A DNA stretch of 64,000 nucleotides, taken from Thermococcus gorgonarius. GTDB taxonomy: Archaea > Methanobacteriota_B > Thermococci > Thermococcales > Thermococcaceae. The stretch covers positions 1,550,001-1,614,000 of the forward strand of contig NZ_CP014855.1 of assembly GCF_002214385.1 (NCBI RefSeq). Reading direction: 5' to 3'. Below, in pieces: positions 33,276-42,180 of the stretch (positions are counted from its first letter, which is position 1; the number at the start of each line of letters is the position of its first letter). The translations under genes and the position numbers were made by a program. The notes beneath the pieces were generated by a model. That model was not told the origin of the DNA, searched no databases, and was given only the letters and a program-made list of their open reading frames with translations.

Positions 33276-34250
33276 ATGCCGGCGATTGAAGTCAATGATT
33301 TGCGAAAGAGCTACCCAAAGAAGATACCCCTCCCCTTTAGGCGCGTCGAGTGGGTGGAGGCCCTCAAAGGCGTCTCCTTCAAGGTCAAAAAAGGTGAACT
33401 ATTCGGCCTCCTCGGCCCTAACGGTGCGGGAAAGACCACGACGATAAAAATCCTCACAACCCTTCTGGAACCGAGCGGGGGGAGCGCGAAGGTTCTCAGC
33501 TACGACGTCGTCACCCAGGCGAGGGAAGTCAGGAGAAGAATAAACCTCGTTGCCGAAGGCGAGAGGACACTCTACTGGCGGCTGAGCGCCTACGAAAACC
33601 TCCGCTACTTTGCCAGCATCTACTACGTCCCAAAAGACGAGGCCGAGAAGAGGATAAGGGAACTTCTCCAGCTCGTCGGCCTCTGGGAGAGGAGGAACGA
33701 CTTGGTTATGGGCTTCTCACGCGGAATGAAGCAGAGGTTGGCCATAGCCAAGGCCCTGATAAACGACCCAGATGTTCTCTTTCTGGATGAGCCTACCCTC
33801 GGCCTCGACGTCCAGAGTGCCGTATTCGTCAGGGAGTTCGTGGAAAGACTCGTGAGGGAGGAGGGCAAGACGGTTCTCCTGACGACCCACTACATGGCCG
33901 AGGCAGAAAGACTCTGCGACAGGATTGCCATAATCGACCACGGAAGGATAATAGCCCTCGACACGCCGGAGAACCTCAAGAAGCTCGTCAGTGAGGGTGA
34001 AACGGTGGAGATACGGGTTAAAAACCTGAGACCGGAAAAGGTGAAGGCCGTTGATGAGAGGCTGGCAGTTTCCGAAGAAGATCCTACACGCGGAACCCTC
34101 ATCCTCAGGGGGAACCTCGACGAGGAAGACCTACCAAAGGTTGTTGAGAAGCTCATAAAAGCAGGGGCAAAGGTTCTATCTGTGGAGAGGGTCGAGCCGA
34201 CGCTGGAGGACGTGTTCATAAAGCTAACAGGAAGGGCGCTGAGGGATTAA
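33276..34250 (+). CDS. ABC transporter ATP-binding protein (DrrA-like)
   Basis: 324 residues. Walker A is LGPNGAGKTTT, signature GFSRGMKQRLAIAKA, Walker B VLFLDEPTLGLD, and the switch His in LLTTHYMAEAERLCD. The C-terminal 80 residues are the DrrA-type tail (LKKLVSEGETVEIRVKNL onward). It powers export through the two permeases encoded next. ATG 33276 or GTG 33273 can start it; ACGTGATG lies upstream. Substrate unknown. Confidence 0.93.
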   Translation: MPAIEVNDLRKSYPKKIPLPFRRVEWVEALKGVSFKVKKGELFGLLGPNGAGKTTTIKILTTLLEPSGGSAKVLSYDVVTQAREVRRRINLVAEGERTLYWRLSAYENLRYFASIYYVPKDEAEKRIRELLQLVGLWERRNDLVMGFSRGMKQRLAIAKALINDPDVLFLDEPTLGLDVQSAVFVREFVERLVREEGKTVLLTTHYMAEAERLCDRIAIIDHGRIIALDTPENLKKLVSEGETVEIRVKNLRPEKVKAVDERLAVSEEDPTRGTLILRGNLDEEDLPKVVEKLIKAGAKVLSVERVEPTLEDVFIKLTGRALRD

Positions 34251-34251
34251 G

Positions 34252-35055
34252 ATGGCCTTCCTGGCTGTCATCGAAAAGGAGTTCAGGATGTTCTTCCGCT
34301 ACCCGCTCAGGGTTCTGAGCTCAATCTTAGTCGGGATAGTGTTCCTCGTGCAGTTCGTCTACTTCGGAGAGGCAATCCTTGGCGGGAGGTATTCGTCCCT
34401 CCTCCAGGCCTCCACCGGGGTCGGTGACTACCCCACCTACGCCCTGATAGGCTACGTCCTCTGGTGGGTCTCGTCCTCACCGCTGGAAGCGTCCGTGTGG
34501 GGAATCCGGCGGGAGCTCCAGAGGGGAACGCTGGAGAGCAACGTGGCCTCTCCCATGGGCCTCCAGGAGATGGTGGTCAGCTTGGCCGTGAGCTGGATGC
34601 TCATGGACTCCGTGGTTATGGCCGTCGTCTTCCTGGCCGGCGTGGTGACTTTTGGAGTGAACCTCTCCTGGACGGCCCTTCTCAAGGCCCTTCCCGTTAT
34701 AGGGCTGGCCTTCCTGGCTTTCCTCGGTTCGGGCTTAATCTTTGCTGGCCTCGTGATGGTCCTCAAGAACATAGGGCCCTTTGCCCAGATATTCGAGTTC
34801 CTGGTTCTCTTTCTCTCGGGCGTCTTCTTCCCCCTTTCAACGCTCCCGGGCTGGGTCGCCTCGGTCTCAAAGCTAATCCCGCTAACGCACGCCGCCAGTG
34901 CGGTCAGAAAGCTGCTCGTCGGGATGTCGTATTCAGCCGTAACCGGCGAGGTCCTGTGGCTCGCCGCATTAACGCCCCTCTACTGGCTCGTGAGCTACGC
35001 GGTGTTCAGGTGGGCGGAGAAAACCGCCAGGGTGATGGGCTATGGCGGCTACTGA
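34252..35055 (+). CDS. ABC-2 type permease
   Basis: 267 residues with six membrane spans and the ABC-2 pattern: an N-terminal cytoplasmic helix (AFLAVIEKEFRMFFRYPLRVL), a coupling motif ELQRGTLESNVASPM between spans 2 and 3, and FEFLVLFLSGVFFPLSTLP late. ATG 34252 is 2 nt after the ATPase stop. It forms a heterodimer with the next protein. Confidence 0.9.
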   Translation: MAFLAVIEKEFRMFFRYPLRVLSSILVGIVFLVQFVYFGEAILGGRYSSLLQASTGVGDYPTYALIGYVLWWVSSSPLEASVWGIRRELQRGTLESNVASPMGLQEMVVSLAVSWMLMDSVVMAVVFLAGVVTFGVNLSWTALLKALPVIGLAFLAFLGSGLIFAGLVMVLKNIGPFAQIFEFLVLFLSGVFFPLSTLPGWVASVSKLIPLTHAASAVRKLLVGMSYSAVTGEVLWLAALTPLYWLVSYAVFRWAEKTARVMGYGGY

Positions 35056-35863
35056 AGAGCTTAGGGCCCTCATGGGGGTGGCAAGAAAAAACTGGAAGGT
35101 CTTCCTGAGCTACAAGCTCTGGTTCATCAGCGACATCCTCATGGGCTTTTTCTTCGCCGGCAACGCCCTCCTCATCGGAATAGGGCTGACAGGCAAAAGG
35201 TACTCGGAATCCCTCGCCGAGCTCACCGGCTACTCAGACTACCTCCTCTTCGCTGTCCTCGGCTTCATGGTTCTCGGCTTTGGATTAACCTTCCTCAGCG
35301 GGTTCGTCTGGAGCGTGGTTGACGAGCTCTACGCCGGGACCCTTGAGTACTCCTTCGCCTCACCGATGAGGAGGATAACCTTCTTCCTCGGCAACGTCCT
35401 CGTCAGGCTCGTCCTCAACGGGGTGTTCCTTCTGGTTTACGTTCCGCTCTTCGTCGTGCTCTTCGACCTGAGAATAGACGCTATCCCGTTCCTCAGAGGG
35501 TTGGCCGTTCTCCTCCTTGGGACACCCGGGATGATAGGCCTGGGCCTGGCCGCCGCTGGAATCGTCCTCTACCTTCGCGATCCCGGGCCCTTCGTAAGCA
35601 TCCTCGAGATGCTCGTCTTTGCCCTCAGCGGGGCGATGTATCCAATCTCCATCCTCCCAAGGCCCCTTCAGGTGATGGCAAAGGTTCTCCCCTACGCTCC
35701 GACTACTGAAGCCCTCAGAGAAGCCGTTGTTCATGGGATTTCAGGGGCCAGGGAAGAGATAGCCTACCTTCTGCTGGTTTCCACAGCTTACACTATTTTC
35801 GGCTACCTGGTGTACAAATGGAGTGAAAAACAGGCGAGAAAAGTGGGGCTGAAGAGCTACTAA
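35042..35863 (+). CDS. ABC-2 type permease, second subunit
   Basis: 273 residues, same topology and motifs as the gene before it (ELYAGTLEYSFASPM coupling region, SGAMYPISILPRPLQ late). ATG 35042 lies inside the end of the upstream gene (14 nt overlap) with GGTGATGGGCT as ribosome site, so translation is coupled. Its TAA overlaps the stop of the converging TPR gene. Confidence 0.9.
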   Translation: MAATEELRALMGVARKNWKVFLSYKLWFISDILMGFFFAGNALLIGIGLTGKRYSESLAELTGYSDYLLFAVLGFMVLGFGLTFLSGFVWSVVDELYAGTLEYSFASPMRRITFFLGNVLVRLVLNGVFLLVYVPLFVVLFDLRIDAIPFLRGLAVLLLGTPGMIGLGLAAAGIVLYLRDPGPFVSILEMLVFALSGAMYPISILPRPLQVMAKVLPYAPTTEALREAVVHGISGAREEIAYLLLVSTAYTIFGYLVYKWSEKQARKVGLKSY

Positions 35864-36885
35864 AGCCCGAGGCTAAGGCTCAGCTTGGGCCTCTTCCACT
35901 CGTCGAGTATGGCCTTCAGCTCCTCGTTCTCAACCTTTGAGTAAAGCTCGTCGAAGCGCTTCTTGGCCTCCTCGTCGCCGGCCTTCCAGCGGGCAAGCTC
36001 GCCTATCGCCCTGAAGAAGTAGGCTGTATCATCCTCGAAGAGCTCGGCGAAGGATTCCATGTTCTTGGCAACGACGTCATAGGCACCCTCATTGAAGAGG
36101 CCCTCGATGAAGTCAATGAGCGTGTCGAAGACAACTCCAAACACGTCGTCGCTGACGTTTATCGCCTTAAGCAAAGCCTCGCGAAGGGCTTTGAAGGCCC
36201 TGTCATAATCCTCCCTGCCGGCCCAGATTTCCGCCTCGACGAGCTTCGCGTTTATCTCTATCTCATCGTCCCTCGGGTTTCTAAGGACTTCCTTTATGAG
36301 GGCCTCGGCAGCCTCGTAGTTACCGAGCTCGTAGTGGAAGTGAGCCAAATCGAGGAGGCTTATCATATGGTTCTTCTCGTCGTTGAGCTTCTCAAATATC
36401 TCCCTCGCGCGCTCCATCAGCTCTATTGCCTTCTCGGTTTCCCCAAGCTCGTCGTAGTTCACAGCAAGGTTCGCTAAGGTCAGGGCAATCTCCTTCTCGT
36501 TCTTCAGAACCTCTTCCTCGTGTTTCAAAAGCTTTGCATAGACCTCGATTGCCTTGTCTGGCTTTCCAAAGTGCTCGTATGCATCCGCCAGGTAGTAGAG
36601 GGCCGTCGCGTACTCCTCGGGGTCGTCTTTCTTAAGCTCAACGAGTCTTTTATAGAGGTCTATTCCACCCTCAACGTCGTCGAGGTGCGCGTAGACGTGG
36701 CCAATCTCATGGGCGAGGCCGTAGGGGTCTTCACACTCCAAGACAACCTCTTTGAGCCTCTCGAGTTCCTTCTTAAGCTCCTCCTCGTCCTCAATCGTGT
36801 CAATGTAATCGTCAAAGAGTTCGAGCAACTTCTCACAGTCCTTCTTCGCTAAGGCCTTTTCCCACTCGGCTTTTACACCGGTCAT
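35860..36885 (-). CDS. Tetratricopeptide repeat protein
   Basis: 341 residues, nearly all helical and acidic, with six or more TPR-like units; clear ones are ALYYLADAYEHFGKPDKAIEVY, TLANLAVNYDELGETEKAIELM and LLDLAHFHYELGNYEAAEAL. No enzyme domain or membrane span, so a cytoplasmic protein-binding scaffold is likely. ATG 36885 has GGTGGTTGAAG. It lies upstream of and divergent from the thermosome gene, but no functional link can be seen. Confidence 0.88.
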   Translation of the reverse strand: MTGVKAEWEKALAKKDCEKLLELFDDYIDTIEDEEELKKELERLKEVVLECEDPYGLAHEIGHVYAHLDDVEGGIDLYKRLVELKKDDPEEYATALYYLADAYEHFGKPDKAIEVYAKLLKHEEEVLKNEKEIALTLANLAVNYDELGETEKAIELMERAREIFEKLNDEKNHMISLLDLAHFHYELGNYEAAEALIKEVLRNPRDDEIEINAKLVEAEIWAGREDYDRAFKALREALLKAINVSDDVFGVVFDTLIDFIEGLFNEGAYDVVAKNMESFAELFEDDTAYFFRAIGELARWKAGDEEAKKRFDELYSKVENEELKAILDEWKRPKLSLSLGL

Positions 36886-36958
36886 CTTCAACCACCGGCC
36901 TTCGGTCGAAGGGATGAGTTAAAAATGTATCCTTCTTCATCCTTGAGTCTACCGAAAA

Positions 36959-36968
36959 ATTTATAAAT
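36959..36968 (+). promoter_or_regulatory. BRE/TATA of the thermosome gene
   Basis: TTTATAAATA preceded by a purine-rich BRE (ACCGAAAAA). Spacing predicts transcription start near 36990 and an untranslated leader of about 65 nt, longer than usual here. The leader is A-rich with GGAGGTGGGAGG before ATG 37056. Confidence 0.65.
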
Positions 36969-37055
36969 AGTCCAAAAGAATGATAACGCGGAAACACAAA
37001 TTGTAACTAAAACTCATCCTCCCATAAAAGAAGAAAAGAAAGGAGGTGGGAGGAT

Positions 37056-38696
37056 ATGGCCCAGCTCGCAGGCCAGCCAGTTGTTATTCTGCCTGAGGGA
37101 ACCCAGAGGTACGTCGGAAGGGACGCCCAGAGGCTGAACATTCTGGCCGCAAGGATAATAGCCGAGACAGTGAGAACCACCCTCGGTCCGAAGGGAATGG
37201 ACAAGATGCTCGTCGACAGCCTTGGTGACATCGTTATCACCAACGACGGTGCAACTATTCTCGACGAGATGGACATCCAGCACCCGGCCGCTAAAATGAT
37301 GGTTGAGGTTGCCAAGACTCAGGACAAGGAGGCCGGTGACGGTACCACCACCGCCGTCGTCATCGCCGGTGAGCTTCTCAGGAAGGCTGAAGAGTTACTC
37401 GACCAGAACATTCACCCGAGCATAATCATCAAGGGTTACGCCCTCGCTGCCGAGAAAGCCCAGGAGATACTTGACAGCATTGCCAAGGACGTTGACGTCG
37501 AGGACGTTGAGACCCTCAAGAAGGCCGCCATGACCGCCATCACCGGTAAGGCCGCCGAGGAAGAGAGGGAGTACCTGGCTGAGATTGCCGTTGAGGCCGT
37601 CAGGCAGGTCGCCGAGAAGGTCGATGGCAAGTACAAGGTCGACCTCGACAACATCAAGTTTGAGAAGAAGGAGGGCGGTGCCGTCAGCGACACCCAGCTC
37701 ATCAAGGGTGTTGTCATCGACAAGGAGGTCGTCCACCCAGGCATGCCAAAGAGGGTTGAGAACGCCAAGATAGCCCTCATCAACGAGGCCCTTGAGGTCA
37801 AGGAGACTGAAACAGATGCCGAGATCAGGATTACCAGCCCAGAGCAGCTTCAGGCCTTCCTCGAGCAGGAGGAGAGGATGCTCAAGGAGATGGTCGACAA
37901 GATCAAGGAGGTCGGTGCCAACGTTGTCTTCGTCCAGAAGGGTATTGACGACCTCGCCCAGCACTACCTGGCTAAGTACGGCATAATGGCAGTCAGGAGA
38001 GTCAAGAAGAGCGACATGGAGAAGCTCGCCAAGGCCACCGGAGCAAAGATTGTCACCAACATCCGCGACCTCACTCCAGAGGACCTCGGTGAGGCCGAGC
38101 TCGTCGAGCAGAGGAAAGTGGCTGGAGAGAACATGATCTTCGTCGAGGGCTGCAAGAACCCGAAGGCCGTAACCATACTCATCCGCGGCGGCACCGAGCA
38201 CGTCGTTGACGAGGTCGAGAGGGCCCTTGAGGACGCCGTCAAGGTCGTCAAGGACATCATCGAGGACGGCAAGATCGTTGCAGCAGGTGGTGCTCCGGAG
38301 ATCGAGCTCGCCATCAGGCTCGACGAGTACGCCAAGGAGGTCGGTGGAAAGGAGCAGCTCGCCATCGAGGCCTTCGCCGAGGCCCTGAAGGTAATCCCGA
38401 GGACCCTCGCCGAGAACGCCGGTCTCGACCCGATCGAGACCCTCGTTAAGGTCATCGCCGCCCACAAGGAGAAGGGACCGACCATCGGTGTCGACGTCTT
38501 CGAGGGCGAGCCGGCAGACATGATGGAGCGCGGCGTCATCGCGCCGGTCAGGGTTCCGAAGCAGGCCATCAAGAGCGCCAGCGAGGCAGCCATAATGATC
38601 CTCAGAATCGACGACGTCATCGCCGCCAGCAAGCTCGAGAAGGACAAGGAGGGCGGCAAGGGTGGAAGTGAGGACTTCAGCAGCGACCTCGACTGA
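37056..38696 (+). CDS. thsB: Thermosome (group II chaperonin) subunit, CpkB/beta-like
   Basis: 546 residues with all chaperonin motifs: [35 protein letters not shown] (catalytic Asp), and the C-terminal [12 protein letters not shown]. The tail is charged and ends [11 protein letters not shown], like the heat-inducible CpkB subunit of Thermococcus; CpkA subunits end in Gly-Met repeats instead. It forms double eight-membered rings that refold proteins with ATP. Strong ribosome site GGAGGTG and the long leader fit high, heat-regulated expression. Confidence 0.96.
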   Translation: MAQLAGQPVVILPEGTQRYVGRDAQRLNILAARIIAETVRTTLGPKGMDKMLVDSLGDIVITNDGATILDEMDIQHPAAKMMVEVAKTQDKEAGDGTTTAVVIAGELLRKAEELLDQNIHPSIIIKGYALAAEKAQEILDSIAKDVDVEDVETLKKAAMTAITGKAAEEEREYLAEIAVEAVRQVAEKVDGKYKVDLDNIKFEKKEGGAVSDTQLIKGVVIDKEVVHPGMPKRVENAKIALINEALEVKETETDAEIRITSPEQLQAFLEQEERMLKEMVDKIKEVGANVVFVQKGIDDLAQHYLAKYGIMAVRRVKKSDMEKLAKATGAKIVTNIRDLTPEDLGEAELVEQRKVAGENMIFVEGCKNPKAVTILIRGGTEHVVDEVERALEDAVKVVKDIIEDGKIVAAGGAPEIELAIRLDEYAKEVGGKEQLAIEAFAEALKVIPRTLAENAGLDPIETLVKVIAAHKEKGPTIGVDVFEGEPADMMERGVIAPVRVPKQAIKSASEAAIMILRIDDVIAASKLEKDKEGGKGGSEDFSSDLD

Positions 38697-38730
38697 AGGC
38701 TTTAGCCTCTGATTCTTTCTCCTTTAGCTC
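38697..38730 (+). terminator. Small hairpin and pyrimidine tract after the thermosome gene
   Basis: AGGCTTTAGCCT right after the stop can form a 4-5-bp hairpin, followed by a T/C-rich tract (GATTCTTTCTCCTTT), a plausible termination region for a highly expressed gene. Confidence 0.4.
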
Positions 38731-38781
38731 ATTCTCTTCTCGCAGTATTGTATCTCGACCTAATTCTTCGCCTGCGGCAAA

Positions 38782-38790
38782 TTTTATATC
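38782..38790 (+). promoter_or_regulatory. TATA box for the DUF1464 gene
   Basis: TTTTATATC about 35 nt before ATG 38821; GGTGAGC in the leader acts as ribosome site. Confidence 0.6.
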
Positions 38791-38820
38791 CCACCTTCCT
38801 CACTTCTCCCGGTGAGCAAA

Positions 38821-39888
38821 ATGAGGGTTATAGGCGTTGATCCGGGCACGAAGAGCTTCGACGTCATAGGGCTTGAAGACGGGAAGATAAAGCTCGACCT
38901 GACTTTTCCGAGTGAAGTGGTGGCCCAGGAGCCAGGGAAAATCGTGAAGGCGATAGAAGAGTTCAACGCGGACCTCATAATCGGCCCCTCGGGCTATGGA
39001 GTTCCCTTAAAGCACATAAGCGAGCTGACTGAAAGAGACCGCTTCGAGATGACCTTAGTGAGAGAGGACGAGCTGAAGGAGATACCCGTCCTCATAGGCC
39101 TCCAGAAGATGGTATCGGAGATGGCTGAAAAGGGAATGAACGTCTGGTTCATACCGGGCGTCATCCACCTCCCAACCGTCCCCGAGTGGAGGAAGTACAA
39201 CAAGATCGACATGGGAACCGCTGACAAGATGGCCATAACCGTCCTCGGGATCTACGACCAGGCAGAGAGGCTCGGAATCGAGTATAAAGACGTCTCCTTT
39301 GTCCTCCTGGAGGTCGGCTTCGGATACAACTACGCCGGAGCGGTTAAGGGCGGGAAGATAGTGGATGGAATAGGCGGCACTGTTTTCCCTGGCCCGGCAT
39401 ATGTGAACAGCGGCGCCCTCGATGGCGAGGTCGCTTACCTTCTAAGGGAGATCAAGAAGTGGCACCTGTTCTGGGGCGGTGCAACTGTTATAGCGGCCAA
39501 CGAAATCCTCCCGCCCGAGGAATTTGCCAAGAGACTTGACGAAGAACCCTTCGCCAAGGCCTGGGAGGCCATGAAGAACGGCTTCCTAAAGGCTGTCGCG
39601 AGTGAACTGGCCGTTGTGAAGGAAGCGAAGGAGATAATCCTATCCGGAAGGCTAATGCGCATAGACGAGCTCAGAAAGGACGTTGAGAACCTCTTTGAGG
39701 AGCACTTCGGCCTTCCGGTGGTGAGGCAGAGGGGCCTCGAGGGCATGGCAAAGGAGGCCGCCCAGGGGAGCGCTATAATAGCGGACGGCCTTGCCGGCGG
39801 GCAGTTTAAGGAACTCGTCGAGCACGTCGAGATAAAGAAGAGCCGCGGTAGCGTTCTCGACTACGTTAAGTTACCGCTGGAGGTTTAA
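38821..39888 (+). CDS. DUF1464 family protein (ASKHA fold, predicted kinase)
   Basis: 355 residues. It starts MRVIGVDPGTKSFDVIGLE, a phosphate-1 loop of the actin/hexokinase/Hsp70 fold, and later has VLLEVGFGYNYAGAVKGGKIVDGIGG (phosphate-2 loop) and EIILSGRLMRIDELRKDVENLF. The family DUF1464 (COG2441) is listed as a predicted butyrate kinase-like protein, but activity is unproven. ATG 38821 is chosen over GTG 38812 because GGTGAGC lies between them. Monocistronic. Confidence 0.85.
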   Translation: MRVIGVDPGTKSFDVIGLEDGKIKLDLTFPSEVVAQEPGKIVKAIEEFNADLIIGPSGYGVPLKHISELTERDRFEMTLVREDELKEIPVLIGLQKMVSEMAEKGMNVWFIPGVIHLPTVPEWRKYNKIDMGTADKMAITVLGIYDQAERLGIEYKDVSFVLLEVGFGYNYAGAVKGGKIVDGIGGTVFPGPAYVNSGALDGEVAYLLREIKKWHLFWGGATVIAANEILPPEEFAKRLDEEPFAKAWEAMKNGFLKAVASELAVVKEAKEIILSGRLMRIDELRKDVENLFEEHFGLPVVRQRGLEGMAKEAAQGSAIIADGLAGGQFKELVEHVEIKKSRGSVLDYVKLPLEV

Positions 39889-39892
39889 GCCC

Positions 39893-40480
39893 TCAGAGCT
39901 TTTCTATTTCCTCCTCCAGCCTCTTCAGCTTTCCCTTGAAGCGCCTCACCTGTGCGTTGGCGAGGTTCACGATCTTTCCGATGTACTCCTCGCTCACCCA
40001 CAGTTCCTCGTTCTCTCCCAAAGGGACGTCCATCCTCTCGGTAGAGCGTATCTCGACGAGGAGCTTCTTGTGGCTGACGCTCTTGATGTTGCTGTACTTG
40101 AAGCCGAGGCCTACCGCGAGGTTGAGCAGCTTCACGGCGTCTTCCAGGGTTTTAGCCGCGACGTGGATGATCGGACTCCTCACTAGAAACCACAGCTGGC
40201 CGGAGCGGTGCTTTCCGATGGCTTCAAGAACTTCCTCAACCGTTACTTCCCTGTGCCACTTGCCGAGCCAGACCGAGTTCACCTTGTCGCCGAAGTGGGG
40301 CATCTCCATGACCGAAATCCTACCGGAGCATGAGCTTGTAGTGAAGTAGTTATCGAGGGCGTTGATCTTCTCAAGGAGGGGGATTATATCGTAATCTACC
40401 TTGTCCTCGGCCAGAGCTTTCCTGAGGCCTTCCATAGCCCTTTCTTTCTGCTCCTCGAAGTTCTTGGTGTAGAGGAACAT
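39893..40480 (-). CDS. taw3: tRNA(Phe) wybutosine-derivative methyltransferase Taw3
   Basis: 195 residues of the TYW3 family. Marks: LLEKINALDNYFTTSSCSGRI, HREVTVEEVLEA, QLWFLVRSPIIHVAAKTLEDA and LEIRST-type ending VEIRSTERMDVPLGE. It uses SAM to methylate N4 of 7-aminocarboxypropyl-demethylwyosine at position 37 of tRNA-Phe. ATG 40480 is preceded by a TATA box at about 40501-40509 and a GGTGGT. It converges on the DUF1464 gene, with 4 nt between stops. Confidence 0.94.
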   Translation of the reverse strand: MFLYTKNFEEQKERAMEGLRKALAEDKVDYDIIPLLEKINALDNYFTTSSCSGRISVMEMPHFGDKVNSVWLGKWHREVTVEEVLEAIGKHRSGQLWFLVRSPIIHVAAKTLEDAVKLLNLAVGLGFKYSNIKSVSHKKLLVEIRSTERMDVPLGENEELWVSEEYIGKIVNLANAQVRRFKGKLKRLEEEIEKL

Positions 40481-40500
40481 GGTGGTGGGTTTGTGTGAGG

Positions 40501-40509
40501 TATTTAAAC
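40501..40509 (-). promoter_or_regulatory. TATA box for taw3
   Basis: AGTTTAAATA on the minus strand, about 25 nt before ATG 40480, in the gap between the decayed vapC and taw3. Confidence 0.6.
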
Positions 40510-40527
40510 TTTAACGCTCAAGAAGAA

Positions 40528-40848
40528 TCAACTTGTGAGTTCTGAGACCTCTGCGATGGCCAGGAAGTCTGAATCGTACGTTATCAGTTCCTCATCCCGG
40601 TTGACACAAATAGCCGCGATGAGAAGATCAGCAAAAACCCTGAGGTTTGCCTCGCTTTAGGAGTTTCTCCTGCAACTGACGGGCAAGTATGTAGTCATCA
40701 AGGGTAGGAAACAAAACCCTCCCCCCCTAAAAAGGGAATAATTGATCACCTTGGGAAACTCAACAAAGGTGACCCCGGTTATGTTTTCGGTTATTTCCTC
40801 ACGCCTGCGAACCCGCTCTATGGCAACGTTGGTGTCTATGACAGCCAT
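40528..40848 (-). pseudogene. vapC: VapC-type PIN toxin broken by two frameshifts
   Basis: ATG 40848 starts MAVIDTNVAIERV with the first catalytic Asp intact. After about 42 codons the frame is lost at a run of seven C (40731-40737). The sequence then continues as LFPTLDDYILARQLQEKLL in another frame. A second slip at five A (around 40632) moves to FADLLIAAICVNRDEELITYDSDF and a stop at 40528. Read together, the pieces make a normal PIN protein of about 105 residues with all four acidic residues. Both slips are in homopolymers. As written, only the N-terminal third is translated. Confidence 0.85.
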
Positions 40849-41057
40849 TTTAACCTCTCCCTGTCCTTCTCCCTAATCCACTCGAGCTCCTTGGGAACGT
40901 CTATTTCCTCCTCCACTTCTTTTATCCCAAGGAGTCTCCTAACCTCATCGGCACTCATGCTCTCGGGAGTGCTCTCCAGCAGGGCTCTCATAAAGGCCTC
41001 CTTGAACTTCTTCTCGTTCACCCAGTCAGGAACCGAGATCGTCACAATTTTGCTCAT
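40836..41057 (-). CDS. vapB: VapB-like antitoxin
   Basis: 73 residues. An N-terminal strand (SKIVTISVPDWVNEKKF) is followed by a helix and an acidic C-terminal tail (EEEIDVPKELEWIREKD), the pattern of small archaeal antitoxins. It overlaps the decayed vapC by 13 nt. ATG 41057 has GGGTGC upstream. If the toxin gene is really broken, this antitoxin is an orphan. Confidence 0.8.
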   Translation of the reverse strand: MSKIVTISVPDWVNEKKFKEAFMRALLESTPESMSADEVRRLLGIKEVEEEIDVPKELEWIREKDRERLKWLS

Positions 41058-41157
41058 ATTAGCACCCACTATGAATTTTTGATGTCGGTTGGTTTTAACT
41101 CTTTCTTATCCCACAGAAAGATCCAAAACCACCACTTCCCACAACAGTCCAGCCAAC

Positions 41158-41166
41158 CTTTTAAAG
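41158..41166 (+). promoter_or_regulatory. TATA box for the radical SAM gene
   Basis: CTTTTAAAG about 33 nt before ATG 41196; GGTGGTGAC is the ribosome site. Confidence 0.6.
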
Positions 41167-41195
41167 AGCTTTTCGATTGATGAGCAGGTGGTGAC

Positions 41196-42107
41196 ATGAG
41201 CATTAAAATGAGCTGGGAAGAGTTTGCGAGAAGCATGGGCGTTGAGCCTCAAATCTTGGAAAACAAAGAAGCGAGACTGCTGAAGCAGTTTGTGATGGAT
41301 CTGAAGTTCCCGACCCATTGCCAGGGCTGTCAGGGACTTGACCTGAACAATCCCAATCCCGTCCACCATCCGAGCTACGAGCTCACCCCGGCGTGCAACC
41401 ACGACTGCATATTCTGCTATTCAAACGTTGCCGTGAAGCTCGGAAAGGCACCGAAGCCGGGCTACTACGGCTGGGACAACCCGTACGCGATAACCGTCTC
41501 CCAGTACGGCGAGCCCTTACTGAGCCCCCGCATCGTCGAGGTAAACAAGATGCTCCGCGAGCGCTTTCCGAACGCGAGGCTCGACCTCCAGACCAACGGC
41601 TCGCTCTTAACGGAAGAGCTTTGGGAGAAGCTCGACTTCGACCTCGTGATGATAAGCCTCGACGCGGCAAGCAGGGAGAAGCATCTAAGGATTACGAACG
41701 CCGACACCTTTGATGCTGTCGTAAACGCCCTGAAAATAGTCGGAAGCGACAAAAGCGTCCGCTCTGTGGTTAGAACCATCTTCATGCCCGGCATAAACGA
41801 CGAGGACATACCGAAGATAGCCGAGCTTGCCGCTTCCCTCGGAATAGACGAGATGATGCTCCAGCCCTTAACAATTCACGAGCTCAACGTTGAGAGGCTC
41901 AAGAAAGCCGGCCTCGACTTCGATAGTGCCGAGAGCGTGAGAGAGTTCCTGAAAGCGGCTATGGAGGCCAAAAAGCACATAGACGTCCGCATAAGCGGCT
42001 GTCAGCTGGCAATCTACAGAACCATGGATCCGCTGGCGCTCTTCAGTGCCAGAAGGGTGGCCAGAGACGTCGTCCCCATCGTGAAGAGGGAGAGAAACGT
42101 TCCCTGA
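41196..42107 (+). CDS. Radical SAM protein of unknown substrate
   Basis: 303 residues. The cluster motif CNHDCIFC is at C67/C71/C74. A CxxC (CQGC, C42/C45) precedes it, perhaps a second metal site. The barrel follows with SQYGEPLLSP (the GxP/GGEP region), DLQTNGSLLTEELW, and MISLDAASREKH. The family is common in archaea, but the substrate is not known to me. The gene ends at a T-rich tract and is monocistronic. Confidence 0.88.
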   Translation: MSIKMSWEEFARSMGVEPQILENKEARLLKQFVMDLKFPTHCQGCQGLDLNNPNPVHHPSYELTPACNHDCIFCYSNVAVKLGKAPKPGYYGWDNPYAITVSQYGEPLLSPRIVEVNKMLRERFPNARLDLQTNGSLLTEELWEKLDFDLVMISLDAASREKHLRITNADTFDAVVNALKIVGSDKSVRSVVRTIFMPGINDEDIPKIAELAASLGIDEMMLQPLTIHELNVERLKKAGLDFDSAESVREFLKAAMEAKKHIDVRISGCQLAIYRTMDPLALFSARRVARDVVPIVKRERNVP

Positions 42108-42117
42108 TGCTACAGAC

Positions 42118-42128
42118 TTTTTATTTTT
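42118..42128 (+). terminator. T-tract after the radical SAM gene
   Basis: CTTTTTATTTTT shortly after the stop at 42107, a typical archaeal termination tract. Confidence 0.5.
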
Positions 42129-42153
42129 CAGCTTTACTTTTGTTCCCACAAAA

Positions 42154-42162
42154 GCTTATAAG
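42154..42162 (+). promoter_or_regulatory. TATA box for the first DppBC permease operon
   Basis: GCTTATAAG, about 23 nt before ATG 42181, so the transcript is probably leaderless. Confidence 0.6.
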
Positions 42163-42180
42163 TTCAACTATCAACCAGAG

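Noticed and set aside
37395-38465. Long minus-strand frame across the thermosome gene
   Set aside because: Low-complexity Leu/Asp/Val composition from the antisense of GC-rich codons; the plus strand holds a textbook chaperonin.
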